From an uncultured Christensenellaceae bacterium (lineage in GTDB: Bacteria > Bacillota > Clostridia > Christensenellales > Aristaeellaceae), in the NCBI GenBank assembly GCA_905234985.1, contig CAJOJQ010000014.1:1-64000 (forward strand): a DNA stretch of 64,000 bases, given 5' to 3'. The position numbers were made by a program, and so were the translations under genes. The notes beneath the pieces were generated by a model that was not told the origin of the DNA, made no database searches, and worked only from the letters and a program-made list of their open reading frames with translations. Below, piece by piece: positions 16,308 to 24,241 of the stretch (positions are counted from its first letter, which is position 1; each line of letters opens with the position of its first letter).

Positions 16308-16358
16308 GATGAGTGGGATGGAAATGCCATCCGGACGAATCGGAAGGAGACGATTTTT

Positions 16359-17117
16359 TTGATTGAATTCAAACATGTGGATAAAGTGTATCCCAACGGC
16401 GTCAAAGGTTTGCAGGATATCAACCTGACCATTGATCAGGGCGAGTTCGTGGCGATTATCGGTCTGAGCGGCGCGGGAAAATCGACTCTGATTCGCACAA
16501 TCAACCGGATGATCGACGTGACGAACGGCCAGCTGGTCGTGGACGGCGTCGACGTGATGACCCTGAAAGGCAAGAGCATGCGCCGCTTCCGCCGCAAGAT
16601 CGGCATGATTTTCCAGTCCTATAACCTGGTCACCCGCGCCACCGCCATCAAAAACGTGCTGACCAGCATGGTGCCGGACATGAACTTTTTCCGCGTGCTG
16701 CTGGGGCTGTTTTCCAAGGAGCAGAAGATGCACGCGCTGGAAGCGCTGGACAAGGTGGGCATCCTGGACAAAGCCTATACCCGGTGCGACCAGCTTTCCG
16801 GCGGCCAGCAGCAGCGCGTGTCCCTGGCCCGCACGCTGAACCAAAACCCAACCATCATCCTGGCGGACGAGCCTGTGGCGGCCCTGGATCCCATCACCGC
16901 CAAGCAGGTGATGAGCGACTTCAAGCGCATCAACGAGGAAATGAACATCACCGTCCTCATCAACATCCACCATGTGGACCTGGCGCTGAATTACTGCTCC
17001 CGGGTGATCGGCATCCGCGCGGGCAGGATCGTGTACGACGGCCCCACCACCAGCGTGACGCAGGAAATCTTAGACGATATTTACAACGGCGCCGCCATCC
17101 CCACGGCGGAGAAATGA
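16359..17117 (+). CDS. phnC: Phosphonate-type ABC transporter ATP-binding protein
   Basis: 252 residues. Walker A GLSGAGKST, Q-loop FQSYNLV, signature LSGGQQQRVSLA, Walker B IILADEP and an H-loop in NIHHVD. The sequence follows PhnC throughout. The start is TTG at 16359 with AAGGAGA 9 bases upstream; no ATG in this frame would keep the first strand IEFKHVDKVY. It energises the two PhnE permeases, and its stop is 7 bases before the next gene. Confidence 0.94.
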   Translation: MIEFKHVDKVYPNGVKGLQDINLTIDQGEFVAIIGLSGAGKSTLIRTINRMIDVTNGQLVVDGVDVMTLKGKSMRRFRRKIGMIFQSYNLVTRATAIKNVLTSMVPDMNFFRVLLGLFSKEQKMHALEALDKVGILDKAYTRCDQLSGGQQQRVSLARTLNQNPTIILADEPVAALDPITAKQVMSDFKRINEEMNITVLINIHHVDLALNYCSRVIGIRAGRIVYDGPTTSVTQEILDDIYNGAAIPTAEK

Positions 17118-17124
17118 GGCGGCC

Positions 17125-18000
17125 ATGAAGAAAAAAAATGCTGAGGCGGCCTATAAAACGCCGCTGCTGGATCGGATCATCAAGCCCCGTACGATCACCT
17201 TGCCCAACGGCCACACGGTGCAGAAGCCCATATCCCGAACGCCGTTCATCGCGGTGATCGTGATCGCGGTGATCTACATTTCCGCGAAGGTGACGGGCTT
17301 TGACTTTAATATCATTATCAACCGGGGCTATCAGTTAGGCTATATCTTAGGCCGCATTTTCCATCCCAACTGGAGCTATTTCGGCGGCGACGCGGCCAAC
17401 ACGACCAAGCTGTTCAACGCCCTGTTCGACACCATCAAAATGTCCATCATGGGTTCGGTGATCGGCGCGACCCTGGCGCTGCCCATCGCTGTGCTGTCCT
17501 CCACCAACATCAACAAAAACGGCGTGGTGGTGTGGGGGCTGCGTATCCTGCTCATGATCATCCGCACCTTGCCCACCCTGATCATCGCCAAGTTCGCCGC
17601 TCTGATTTTCGGCTTGGGCACCTTCGCGGGCACCATGGCGATTATCGTGTTCACCTTCGGCGTGGTAGCCAAGATGATGTACGAATCCATCGAAACCATC
17701 GACATGGGCGCTTTCGAGGCCACGGAGAGTTTCGGGGCCAACAAGTTCCAGTCCTTCTGGAGCGCCTGTATCCCCCAGATTTTGCCCACCTATCTGTCCT
17801 ACTGCCTGTACAGCCTGGAAATGAACATCCGCGCCGCCGCCATCCTGGGCTACGTGGGCGCGGGCGGCTTAGGCATCCTGATCAATGAATTCATCGGCTG
17901 GCGCGATTATGAAAGCCTTGGCGCGGTGCTGCTGGCGCTGTTCGTGGTGGTCTTTATCATTGAAAACACCAGCCAGTATCTGCGCAAGAAGCTGAGCTGA
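17125..18000 (+). CDS. phnE: Phosphonate-type ABC permease 1
   Basis: 291 residues with six predicted membrane helices. The cytoplasmic coupling loop EATESFGANKFQSFWSACIPQILP has the EAA-loop form, and AAAILGYVGAGGLG is typical of PhnE. It has a longer cytoplasmic N-terminus than the second copy. It forms the membrane channel with the next gene product. Confidence 0.92.
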   Translation: MKKKNAEAAYKTPLLDRIIKPRTITLPNGHTVQKPISRTPFIAVIVIAVIYISAKVTGFDFNIIINRGYQLGYILGRIFHPNWSYFGGDAANTTKLFNALFDTIKMSIMGSVIGATLALPIAVLSSTNINKNGVVVWGLRILLMIIRTLPTLIIAKFAALIFGLGTFAGTMAIIVFTFGVVAKMMYESIETIDMGAFEATESFGANKFQSFWSACIPQILPTYLSYCLYSLEMNIRAAAILGYVGAGGLGILINEFIGWRDYESLGAVLLALFVVVFIIENTSQYLRKKLS

Positions 18001-18014
18001 GGAGGGGAAGTAAG

Positions 18015-18857
18015 ATGGGAAAAACAAAACAAACGCTCAATCCGGACCGTCCCCTCACCATTGAGGAAGCATACGCTTCCCGTCCCCGGCTCTGGTGGCT
18101 GTATACGCTGATCCTGCTGATCGTGGCCGCGCTGCTGGGATGGAGCGGCACGTCGATCACCTATAAGGGCCTGGCGACCAAGGGCATCGCCATCGCCCAG
18201 GGCGTCGGCAACGGCCTGATTCATCCGGATACCGACCTACTGTTCAATCTGACCACCGAAGGCGTTCCTTATCAATTGCTGCAAACGGTGGCTATCGCCG
18301 TGCTGGGCACCATCATCGGCGGCATTTTAGCCATTCCCTTCAGCTTCCTGGCCTGCGACAAGATCGTGCCCAAGTGGGTCGCCGTGATCTTCCGGGCGGT
18401 GATCTTAGGCATCCGCACCATTCCCAGCCTGGTATGGGCGCTGGTGTGGATCCGGGTGACCGGCCCCAACGCTTTCTGCGGCGTGGTCACGGAGTCCGTC
18501 TGCTCCATCGGCATGATCTGCAAAATGTACATCAACGCCATTGAAGACATCGACACGAAAATCCTGGAAAGCTTAGACGCCTCGGGATGCAACGGGTTTC
18601 AGAAAATCCGCTACGGCATCCTGCCCCAGATCATTCCCAATTTTATTTCCACTGTGATCTACCGCTTTGACATCAATGTGAAGGACGCTACCACCCTGGG
18701 CATCGTCGGTGCGGGCGGCATCGGCGCGGCGCTGATCCAGTGCATGAATTCCAGCCGGTGGAGCATGGTTGGCGCGTATCTGTGCGGCATGGTGGTGCTG
18801 ATGGTCGTGATCGAAATCTTCTCTACCCGGATCCGTTCCAAGCTGGCGCGAGGATAA
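18015..18857 (+). CDS. phnE: Phosphonate-type ABC permease 2
   Basis: 280 residues. The same fold as the preceding gene, with six helices, the coupling loop ESLDASGCNGFQKIRYGILPQIIP and DATTLGIVGAGGIG. GAGGGGAAG precedes the ATG. Two unequal PhnE proteins in one system are common. The metallophosphatase gene starts 3 bases after its stop codon. Confidence 0.92.
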   Translation: MGKTKQTLNPDRPLTIEEAYASRPRLWWLYTLILLIVAALLGWSGTSITYKGLATKGIAIAQGVGNGLIHPDTDLLFNLTTEGVPYQLLQTVAIAVLGTIIGGILAIPFSFLACDKIVPKWVAVIFRAVILGIRTIPSLVWALVWIRVTGPNAFCGVVTESVCSIGMICKMYINAIEDIDTKILESLDASGCNGFQKIRYGILPQIIPNFISTVIYRFDINVKDATTLGIVGAGGIGAALIQCMNSSRWSMVGAYLCGMVVLMVVIEIFSTRIRSKLARG

Positions 18858-18859
18858 GC

Positions 18860-20350
18860 ATGAACACACTGCTGACGGTATATTTTACCTCCGATACCCA
18901 CGGATATCTTTATCCCACCCATTTCAGGGATTTGCAGCCCCATCCCATGGGGCTGCTTTCTATGCGCTTTCCCAAGGACGAAAACACCCTGGTCATCGAC
19001 GGCGGCGACACCCTCCAGGGTTCGCCCCTGACCTATTACTGCCATATCAACGGCGTCGACACGCCCGTGGCCCAGGCCCTGAATGACCGGGGCTACGATT
19101 ATGTGACCTTGGGCAATCACGATTTCAATTACGGTCCCGAAGCCCTGGGCCGATACTTAAGCGATCTTCATGCCCAATGCCTGTGCGCCAACGTGGAGGA
19201 TGAAAAAGGACGTCTGCCCCTGCTGCCCGGCACGGTGCATGTGCTGGGAAACGGCCTGCGCGTGGGGCTGGTGGGCGTCGTGACAGACTGGGTGAACCGC
19301 TGGGAAAAGAAGGAAAACCTGGTGGGGCTGACGGTCTCCGACCCGCTGGAAGCGGCCCGGAAAGCAATCGCGGCCCTGCCGCCCCACGACGTACTGATCG
19401 GCATATACCACGGCGGCATCGAAAAGGATTTGGCCACGGGCCGCAGTCTGTCCGACACGGATGAAAACATCGCCTGCCGTCTGTGCGAAGAACTGCCCTT
19501 CGACCTGCTGCTGACCGGCCATCAGCACATCGCCCTGGCGGAAGCGAGCTGGCACGGAACGCATATTGTGCAAACGCCCTGCAACGCCGAGCAATATGTA
19601 AAAGTCACCCTAAACGAAGACGGGCGTTTTCATTCCGCCCTGTGCGGCGTGCCGGATCACGCGGCGCTGACCGACCGGGAACAGCAGCTGTTCGATGAAT
19701 TAAACGCCTGGCTGGATCATCCGGTGGGCCATCTTTCCCAGCCCCTTTGGCCGCAGGATCATCTCACCATGGCCCTGCGCGGCACGCCCATTGCCGATTT
19801 CTTCAACATGGTGCAGCTGGAAGCCAGCGGCGCGGACGTAAGCTGCGCGGCTTTAGCCAACAGCGTGCGGGGCTTTGACAGCCAGGTGACCGTTCGGGAC
19901 GTGGTGGCAAGCTATGTGTACAGCAATACGCTCAAGGTGCTGGAAGTAACGGGCGCAATTCTGCGGGCGGCGCTGGAGCAGTGCGCCGCCTACTTCCGGG
20001 TGGACGCGGGGAAGCAGGTACACATTGATCCGCATTTCCTGGAACCCAAAGAAGCGCATTACAATTATGATTACTTCGCGGGGATCGAATATGCCTTCGA
20101 TCTGAACCGTCCCGTGGGCAGCCGAGTGGTGGAGATGAAGCGGAACGGCAGGGAAATCGCCCCCGATGAAAAGCTGTCCCTTTGCATGTGCGATTATCGC
20201 GCCACCGGCGCGGGGGATTTCGATTTCTACCGATCCTGCAAAATTCTGCGGGAGATTCAGACCGACGTGAGCGAGCTGATTCTCAATTATCTCCGCGCCC
20301 ATCCCCTGGTGGATATTCCCACAAAACGGGCTTTTCAGGTTTTTCTGTAA
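18860..20350 (+). CDS. Metallophosphatase / 5'-nucleotidase family protein
   Basis: 496 residues. The N-terminal calcineurin-like domain has TSDTHGYLYP, DGGDTLQGSP, GNHDFNYG, YHGG and LTGHQH, which together bind two metal ions. The C-terminal half is a 5-nucleotidase domain (RDVVASYVYSNTLKVLEVTGAILRAALEQ). Members hydrolyse nucleotides or 2',3'-cyclic nucleotides. No signal peptide is visible at the chosen ATG (TLLTVYFTSDTHG starts the fold at once), so it is probably cytoplasmic, unlike most UshA/YfkN proteins. It may release phosphate from a compound imported by the Phn system. Confidence 0.9.
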   Translation: MNTLLTVYFTSDTHGYLYPTHFRDLQPHPMGLLSMRFPKDENTLVIDGGDTLQGSPLTYYCHINGVDTPVAQALNDRGYDYVTLGNHDFNYGPEALGRYLSDLHAQCLCANVEDEKGRLPLLPGTVHVLGNGLRVGLVGVVTDWVNRWEKKENLVGLTVSDPLEAARKAIAALPPHDVLIGIYHGGIEKDLATGRSLSDTDENIACRLCEELPFDLLLTGHQHIALAEASWHGTHIVQTPCNAEQYVKVTLNEDGRFHSALCGVPDHAALTDREQQLFDELNAWLDHPVGHLSQPLWPQDHLTMALRGTPIADFFNMVQLEASGADVSCAALANSVRGFDSQVTVRDVVASYVYSNTLKVLEVTGAILRAALEQCAAYFRVDAGKQVHIDPHFLEPKEAHYNYDYFAGIEYAFDLNRPVGSRVVEMKRNGREIAPDEKLSLCMCDYRATGAGDFDFYRSCKILREIQTDVSELILNYLRAHPLVDIPTKRAFQVFL

Positions 20351-20377
20351 CATAACAAACGAGGGGCCGCGCTTGTC

Positions 20378-20406
20378 TTTACAGCGCGCCTTTTCTTTGG
20401 TAAAAT
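20378..20406 (+). promoter_or_regulatory. Promoter of the orphan dehydrogenase-domain gene
   Basis: TTTACA, 17-base spacer, TAAAAT, about 30 bases before the likely GTG start. Confidence 0.65.
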
Positions 20407-20437
20407 GTGCGTGAGCTGGAAGGAAAGGGTGAAGGCC

Positions 20438-21109
20438 GTGGAAGGAACGGAGAAGAAAAACGCGCGGGAGCGGATTCAGGGCTGCCTGTATTCGCTGATC
20501 CTGCCCGCCGGGGTGATGGCGGGGCTGGACACGGTGAAGGACTGCATGCGGGATCCGATTCTCCGGCCCTTCTTGGGCCACGCCCTGCTGAAAGAAATCC
20601 TGCCCTGCATGGGCCTGGGCCGGGAAACCCTGGATCCTCTGGCTATGGAAATCTGCGGGGAAATGGAAAACCCCACTGTGGTGCAGCCTTTGGCACTGCT
20701 CCTGCCCAACGCCGTGCGCGCCTGGCGGGATCAGGCCCTGCCGGTGCTGAAAACCTATGAGGATCGGGAAGGGGAGCTGCCTCCCTGCCTGTGCATGAGC
20801 CTGGCTCTGATGATTATGCTGTTTTCCGGGGCGCGGCAGGACGATACGGGCCGTTATACCTACCTCAAAAACGGGGAAACCTGTTATTTCAGCGAGGATG
20901 AAGAAATCCTGTTTTCCTTCTCCCGCTTGAGCTGCGATATGCCGCCGGAATCCCTGGCCTACGCGGCCCTCAGCGACCGGGCCATTTGGGAGGAAGATTT
21001 GCGGGAGATTCCCGGCCTGGAAGATACGATCGCCGACCAGCTTCGGGATCTGCAATTGCTGGGGCTTATGGAAGCCGTGGGCAAAGCCTGGGAAATTTAC
21101 GAAAAATAG
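20438..21109 (+). CDS. Stand-alone C-terminal domain of a tagaturonate/mannonate-type dehydrogenase, active site lost
   Basis: About 223 residues resembling only the C-terminal domain of UxaB-like long-chain polyol dehydrogenases: AGLDTVKDCMRDPILRPFLGHALLKEILP, NPTVVQPLALLLPNAVRAWRDQALPVLKTYEDREGELPPCL and DLREIPGLEDTIADQL. The NAD-binding N-terminal half is absent. At the place of the family catalytic motif KxxxxNxxH this protein reads RERIQGCLY, so the lysine, asparagine and histidine are all replaced. It has its own promoter and AGGAAAGG 9 bases before GTG 20438; GTG 20429 is an alternative. It could be a remnant or a retained non-catalytic domain. The frame is intact to the stop, and trmL follows after 15 bases. 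Confidence 0.75.
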   Translation: MEGTEKKNARERIQGCLYSLILPAGVMAGLDTVKDCMRDPILRPFLGHALLKEILPCMGLGRETLDPLAMEICGEMENPTVVQPLALLLPNAVRAWRDQALPVLKTYEDREGELPPCLCMSLALMIMLFSGARQDDTGRYTYLKNGETCYFSEDEEILFSFSRLSCDMPPESLAYAALSDRAIWEEDLREIPGLEDTIADQLRDLQLLGLMEAVGKAWEIYEK

Positions 21110-21124
21110 GGGAAGATTGCCGCC

Positions 21125-21640
21125 ATGCACGTCGTTTTATATGCGCCGGAGATCCCGCAGAACACTGGCAACATCGCCCGCACCTGCGCCGCCACCCGTA
21201 CGGGATTGATCCTGATTGAACCTTTGGGCTTTCAGTTGGCGGACAAGTACATGAAGCGGGCGGGGCTGGATTACTTTTCCATGGTGGATATCCAGGTGAT
21301 GCCGGATTTTGAGGCGCTCATGGCGAAGTACCCCGGCGCGAGCTACCATTTCGCCAGCACCAAGGCCCCTCGGGCCTACACGGAAGCGACCTACGGCCCC
21401 GATGATTTTCTGGTGTTCGGCTGCGAAACCAAGGGTTTGCCGGAATCCCTGCTGCAAAGGGTGTATGACCGGTGCGTGCGCATCCCCATGCGCAGCGACG
21501 CCCGGAGCCTGAATTTAGCCAATTCCGTGGCCATCGTGGTGTATGAAGCCCTCCGCCAGCAGGGCTTCCCCGGCCTCTCGACAGAAGGCAGCCTCACCGG
21601 GCGGCAGGACGAAGCCGCCCCGTGGATGGACTATGTTTAA
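21125..21640 (+). CDS. trmL: tRNA (cytidine(34)-2'-O)-methyltransferase TrmL
   Basis: 171 residues, matching the SPOUT-fold TrmL. It has VVLYAPEIPQNTGNIARTCAATRTGLILIEPLGF at the N-terminus, FGCETKGLPESLL and the knot motif IPMRSDARSLNLANSVAIVVYEALRQ. It methylates the wobble ribose of leucine tRNAs with S-adenosylmethionine. Confidence 0.95.
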   Translation: MHVVLYAPEIPQNTGNIARTCAATRTGLILIEPLGFQLADKYMKRAGLDYFSMVDIQVMPDFEALMAKYPGASYHFASTKAPRAYTEATYGPDDFLVFGCETKGLPESLLQRVYDRCVRIPMRSDARSLNLANSVAIVVYEALRQQGFPGLSTEGSLTGRQDEAAPWMDYV

Positions 21641-21642
21641 TC

Positions 21643-21664
21643 GTAGGGGCGGATATCATCCGCC
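21643..21664. repeat. Single GGGGCGGATATCATCCGCCC element
   Basis: One palindromic copy directly behind the trmL stop codon. It is the same element as in the pairs at 8532-8615 and 12600-12712. Confidence 0.75.
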
Positions 21665-21684
21665 CGTGATAGGAGTGAGTCAGT

Positions 21685-21906
21685 ATGATGCAGCCCAGCC
21701 GTCAGGAATACGATCAGCGCAAGGAGTGGGCGCGCCAGGAAAAGCAGGATCATTTGCGCGTGGCCGCCAAAATGATGGAATTTTTCGGGGTGGTGCTGGG
21801 CGTGGTCTGCATTTTTGTGCTGCTGGCCCTGCTGTTCAGCCTGCTTAACTGGCTTCGGCAGGACATCGCCAGCACCTTTTCCATTTTAAAGACGCGGTTT
21901 CAGTAA
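21685..21906 (+). CDS. Small single-span membrane protein of unknown function
   Basis: 73 residues: a charged N-terminal part (RKEWARQEKQDHLRVAAKMM), one hydrophobic helix (residues 33-57) and a short tail. ATAGGAG lies 9-10 bases before the ATG. I do not recognise a family. The frame, ribosome site and position behind trmL make it a plausible gene. Confidence 0.6.
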   Translation: MMQPSRQEYDQRKEWARQEKQDHLRVAAKMMEFFGVVLGVVCIFVLLALLFSLLNWLRQDIASTFSILKTRFQ

Positions 21907-21961
21907 TTCCATGAACGCACGGTAAAACCGCCCGAAAGGGACATACTAAGGAGGCGGCTGC

Positions 21962-22491
21962 ATGGAGGTTTCCTGGGATTCGCTGCACGCGGACATTGAA
22001 GCGTGAGAAAAGTGCGACCTGTGCCGCCGCATTCATCATAAGGTGCCCGGCCAGGGCAGCGGGAACGCCGACCTCATGTTCATCGGCGAAGGCCCCGGCG
22101 CGGACGAAGACTTGCAGGGCTTGGCTTTCGTCGGCGCGGCGGGGCAGCTATTGACCAAAATGATTGCCGCCATCGGCCTGACCCGGGAACAGGTGTACAT
22201 CTGCAATGTGGTCAAGTGCCGCCCGCCCCAGAACCCGCCTGCCTGCCCTACCTGCGCGCGCAGGTCGCTCTGGTGCGTCCCAAGGTGATCGTGCTGTTAG
22301 GCGCTACCGCCGCCCGCTCCGTCTTGGGCGACCAAGTTCGCATCACCCGGGATCGGGGACAATGGGTGGAAAAGAAGGGCGTGTGGATCATGCCTACCTA
22401 CCACCCCGCCGCCCTCCTTCGGGACGAAACCAAAAAACGCGACGCCTGGCACGATTTGCAGGCGGTGCGGGACAAATTGAAAGAGTTATGA
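21962..22491 (+). pseudogene. Decayed family-4 (Fe-S) uracil-DNA glycosylase
   Basis: The conserved body is clear: LMFIGEGPGADEDLQGLAFVGAAGQLL (motif A), YICNVVKCRPPQN, then LPYLRAQVALVRPKVIVLLGATAA and MPTYHPAALLR (motif 3). Two lesions break it. Codon 22004-22006 is TGA where the first cluster cysteine of the CxxC pair is expected (EA*EKC). Near 22233 the frame shifts and the stretch normally between the third and fourth cluster cysteines is shortened by about 8-10 residues. AGGAGG precedes the ATG. An intact but cluster-less homologue follows. Sequencing error cannot be excluded for either lesion. Confidence 0.8.
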
Positions 22492-22495
22492 TTTA

Positions 22496-22550
22496 CTGGG
22501 GGAAACCCACTTTTTTGAAAAAAGTGGGTTTCCCCCAGACCCCCTTCCCG
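22496..22550. repeat. CTGGGGGAAACC inverted repeat, copy 1
   Basis: Perfect 21-bp arms (22496-22516 and 22518-22538) around a single G, then ACCCCCTTCC. It starts 5 bases after the glycosylase pseudogene stop. Related elements lie at 24242-24296 and 60595-60650. Confidence 0.85.
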
Positions 22551-22623
22551 AAAAACACCTCGGGAATGATCAATTTGGGTTGAAAAAACGGGTTTCCCCG
22601 TGCGACAGAGAGATGAAATTGAT

Positions 22624-23208
22624 ATGACCGGATTACAAAGCGTTTATAAAGAGATGCTGGCGTTTTTTCAGCCTTTGTGGCCGGGGGAGGACAAGCCTCT
22701 GGTGTTAGGAGAGGGCATGGAAGAAGCGCCGGTGCTGATGCTGATAGGCGAAGCGCCGGGGGAAACGGAAGTATTGAAGCGGCGGCCCTTCGTAGGCAAG
22801 GCGGGGAAAAACTTGGATGAGTTTCTCACCCTGGCGCGGCTGAACCGGGAAGATATTTTCGTCACCAACACCGTAAAAATCCGGCCCACGGAGAAAGGCC
22901 CCACGGGGCGCACCCGGAACCGCGCCCCCAACAAGGAGGAGCTTTCCTTGTTTGTGCCCTGGCTGATGAAGGAAATCCAGGCGGTGCGCCCCAAGGCCCT
23001 GGTCACATTGGGCAATGTGCCGCTGAAAGCCCTGACGGAGGGCAAAACCACCGTGGGCGACTGTCACGGGAAGTGGCTGGAAAGCCGGGCGGGGGTGCCG
23101 CTGTTCGCTCTGTACCATCCCGCGTCTATCATTTACCGCCGCACCCTGGCCCCGGTGTACGAGCAGGACGTGCTGACCCTGGCAGAAACGTTGAAAAGTG
23201 AAAAGTGA
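22624..23208 (+). CDS. Uracil-DNA glycosylase-like protein lacking the Fe-S cysteines
   Basis: 194 residues. It keeps the glycosylase motifs LMLIGEAPGETEVLKRRPFVGKAGKNLDEFL, IFVTNTVKIRPT and ALYHPASIIYRR, but none of the four cysteines that hold the 4Fe-4S cluster in family 4: KIRPT replaces KCRPP and no CxxC occurs at the N-terminus. It should still recognise uracil through the motif A and H-P-A loops. It follows a decayed family-4 copy, which suggests replacement of one by the other. The start is uncertain: ATG 22624 is chosen, while GTG 22600 lacks a ribosome site. The last codons KSEK and the stop lie in a heptamer-repeat arm. Confidence 0.82.
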   Translation: MTGLQSVYKEMLAFFQPLWPGEDKPLVLGEGMEEAPVLMLIGEAPGETEVLKRRPFVGKAGKNLDEFLTLARLNREDIFVTNTVKIRPTEKGPTGRTRNRAPNKEELSLFVPWLMKEIQAVRPKALVTLGNVPLKALTEGKTTVGDCHGKWLESRAGVPLFALYHPASIIYRRTLAPVYEQDVLTLAETLKSEK

Positions 23209-23307
23209 AGAGTGAAAAGTGGAATTTTGAATAGCCCACGCTTCATCCGATATTTGCTGGCACTTTATAAAACTTCACTTTTCACTTTCTACTTTTCACT
23301 TTTTTTC
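23192..23307. repeat. Heptamer-arm hairpin element, GTGAAAA family, copy 1
   Basis: The left arm (23192-23227) is 7-base units GTGAAAA, GTGAAGA, GTGAAAA. The right arm (23269-23307) is the reverse complement pattern. The unique centre is about 40 bases. The left arm provides the stop codon of the glycosylase gene. Confidence 0.8.
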
Positions 23308-23443
23308 TCTGCCTCCCTATTGCCTGAAAGCATCGTAAAAACGAGACTTTTTCTTTTGCTTCTTTTCGCAGCGGACAAATCCGGCGATTCATGTGCAGAA
23401 ACGATTCTTTTTGGAAATTATTGTATTCCTTTTTCGCCGGGGG

Positions 23444-23500
23444 TTTGACAACGGGGAAAAATGTGGTATACTGTTGTCGAAAAGAAGAACAAACGTTCTT
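23444..23500 (+). promoter_or_regulatory. Promoter and operator-like repeats before the small HTH gene
   Basis: TTGACA (23445-23450), 16-base spacer, TATACT (23467-23472). TTTGACAAC at 23444 and GTTGTCGAA at 23473 are inverted around the promoter. AAGAAC-AAAC-GTTCTT (23485-23500) is a second palindrome just downstream. Both fit autoregulation by the HTH protein. Confidence 0.65.
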
Positions 23501-23523
23501 ATTAAGCAAAAGGAGGCAACAAA

Positions 23524-23748
23524 ATGCGCGGAGAATGTGTGTATATGCAGGTGATGGTGCAGATGTACCTGAAGGGGTGGGACAATCGGGATCTGGCGGA
23601 TAAGGCGGGCCTGAGCTACACTTCCATCCGGCGGAAGCTGCGGGGTATGTCGCCCCTGCATTTGGAGGAAGCCCGCCGCATCCAGCAGGCGCTGAACTGC
23701 GGCATGTCCCTGGACGAGCTGTTTGCCCGGCGCGGCCAGGTCGCGTAA
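23524..23748 (+). CDS. Small XRE-like DNA-binding protein
   Basis: 74 residues consisting almost only of a helix-turn-helix domain: YLKGWDNRDLADKAGLSYTSIRRKLRGMSPLHLEEARRIQQAL. AAAGGAGG lies 8 bases before the ATG. Its promoter is covered by inverted repeats, so it probably regulates itself. It resembles phage or element repressors in size, but no other mobile gene is nearby. The gene is directly followed by a heptamer-repeat hairpin. Confidence 0.8.
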   Translation: MRGECVYMQVMVQMYLKGWDNRDLADKAGLSYTSIRRKLRGMSPLHLEEARRIQQALNCGMSLDELFARRGQVA

Positions 23749-23803
23749 AAAGTGAAAAGCGGAAAGTGAAAAGTGAAATTTCAGATACACTTTCCGCTTT
23801 TTT
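23747..23803. repeat. Heptamer-arm hairpin element, GTGAAAA family, copy 2 (short)
   Basis: AAAAGCGGAAAGTG (from 23754) pairs with CACTTTCCGCTTTT (to 23802) around a short centre. Here the hairpin with its T run could also act as the terminator of the HTH gene. Confidence 0.75.
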
Positions 23804-23818
23804 GCCGTTCGCTTTTTC

Positions 23819-23847
23819 TTGTGCTTTTTTCGGAAATGGGATATAAT
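23819..23847 (+). promoter_or_regulatory. Promoter of the DUF1292 gene
   Basis: TTGTGC, 17-base spacer, TATAAT, 34 bases before the start codon. Confidence 0.65.
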
Positions 23848-23880
23848 AACGAAGGAATGTTTCCAGAAGGAGGAAGAAAC

Positions 23881-24177
23881 ATGAGCAATCAGGAAGAATG
23901 GGACATCATTGAGCTGGAAGGCGACGACGGCGAACCCATCCGCCTGTGTGTGGAGCGGTATTTCTTCTACAACGGGGATGAATACGTGCTGCTCAGCGAC
24001 GCCTGCGACGTGGAGGACGAAGCCGAGGTTTCCCGGTACGTGATGAAGGTGCAGCCCATGGAGGGCGAGGGCAACGAGGACATGGAAGAATTCGTGCCCG
24101 TGGACGAGGACCTGATGGACCAGCTGATCAGCGTGGTGGAAGCTACGTTTGACAGCGAAGATGACGAAGAAGAGTAA
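23881..24177 (+). CDS. DUF1292-family acidic protein
   Basis: 98 residues, very acidic. The pattern WDIIELEGDDGEPIRLCVERYFFYNGDEYVLLSD is that of DUF1292 (YrzB-like) proteins, which are small, widespread in Bacillota and without a known function. The acidic C-terminus (DSEDDEEE) is usual. GAAGGAGG precedes the ATG. Confidence 0.85.
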   Translation: MSNQEEWDIIELEGDDGEPIRLCVERYFFYNGDEYVLLSDACDVEDEAEVSRYVMKVQPMEGEGNEDMEEFVPVDEDLMDQLISVVEATFDSEDDEEE

Positions 24178-24241
24178 TCTGAACAAAATGCCGAAGAATG
24201 AAACGGAGAGGTGAAACAACCTCAACCTTTATGGCTTTCTT

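Noticed and set aside
22004-22006. TGA in the glycosylase read as selenocysteine
   Set aside because: A cysteine position is suggestive, but the same gene has a frameshift and a deletion near 22233, and no SECIS-like hairpin was noticed just downstream.
23524-23748. A prophage remnant around the small HTH gene
   Set aside because: No integrase, structural gene or att-like duplication is nearby; neighbours are ordinary host genes.
23192-23803. Heptamer-arm elements as a CRISPR array
   Set aside because: Repeats are 7 bases long, contiguous and inverted in pairs. There are no spacers of regular length and no cas genes.
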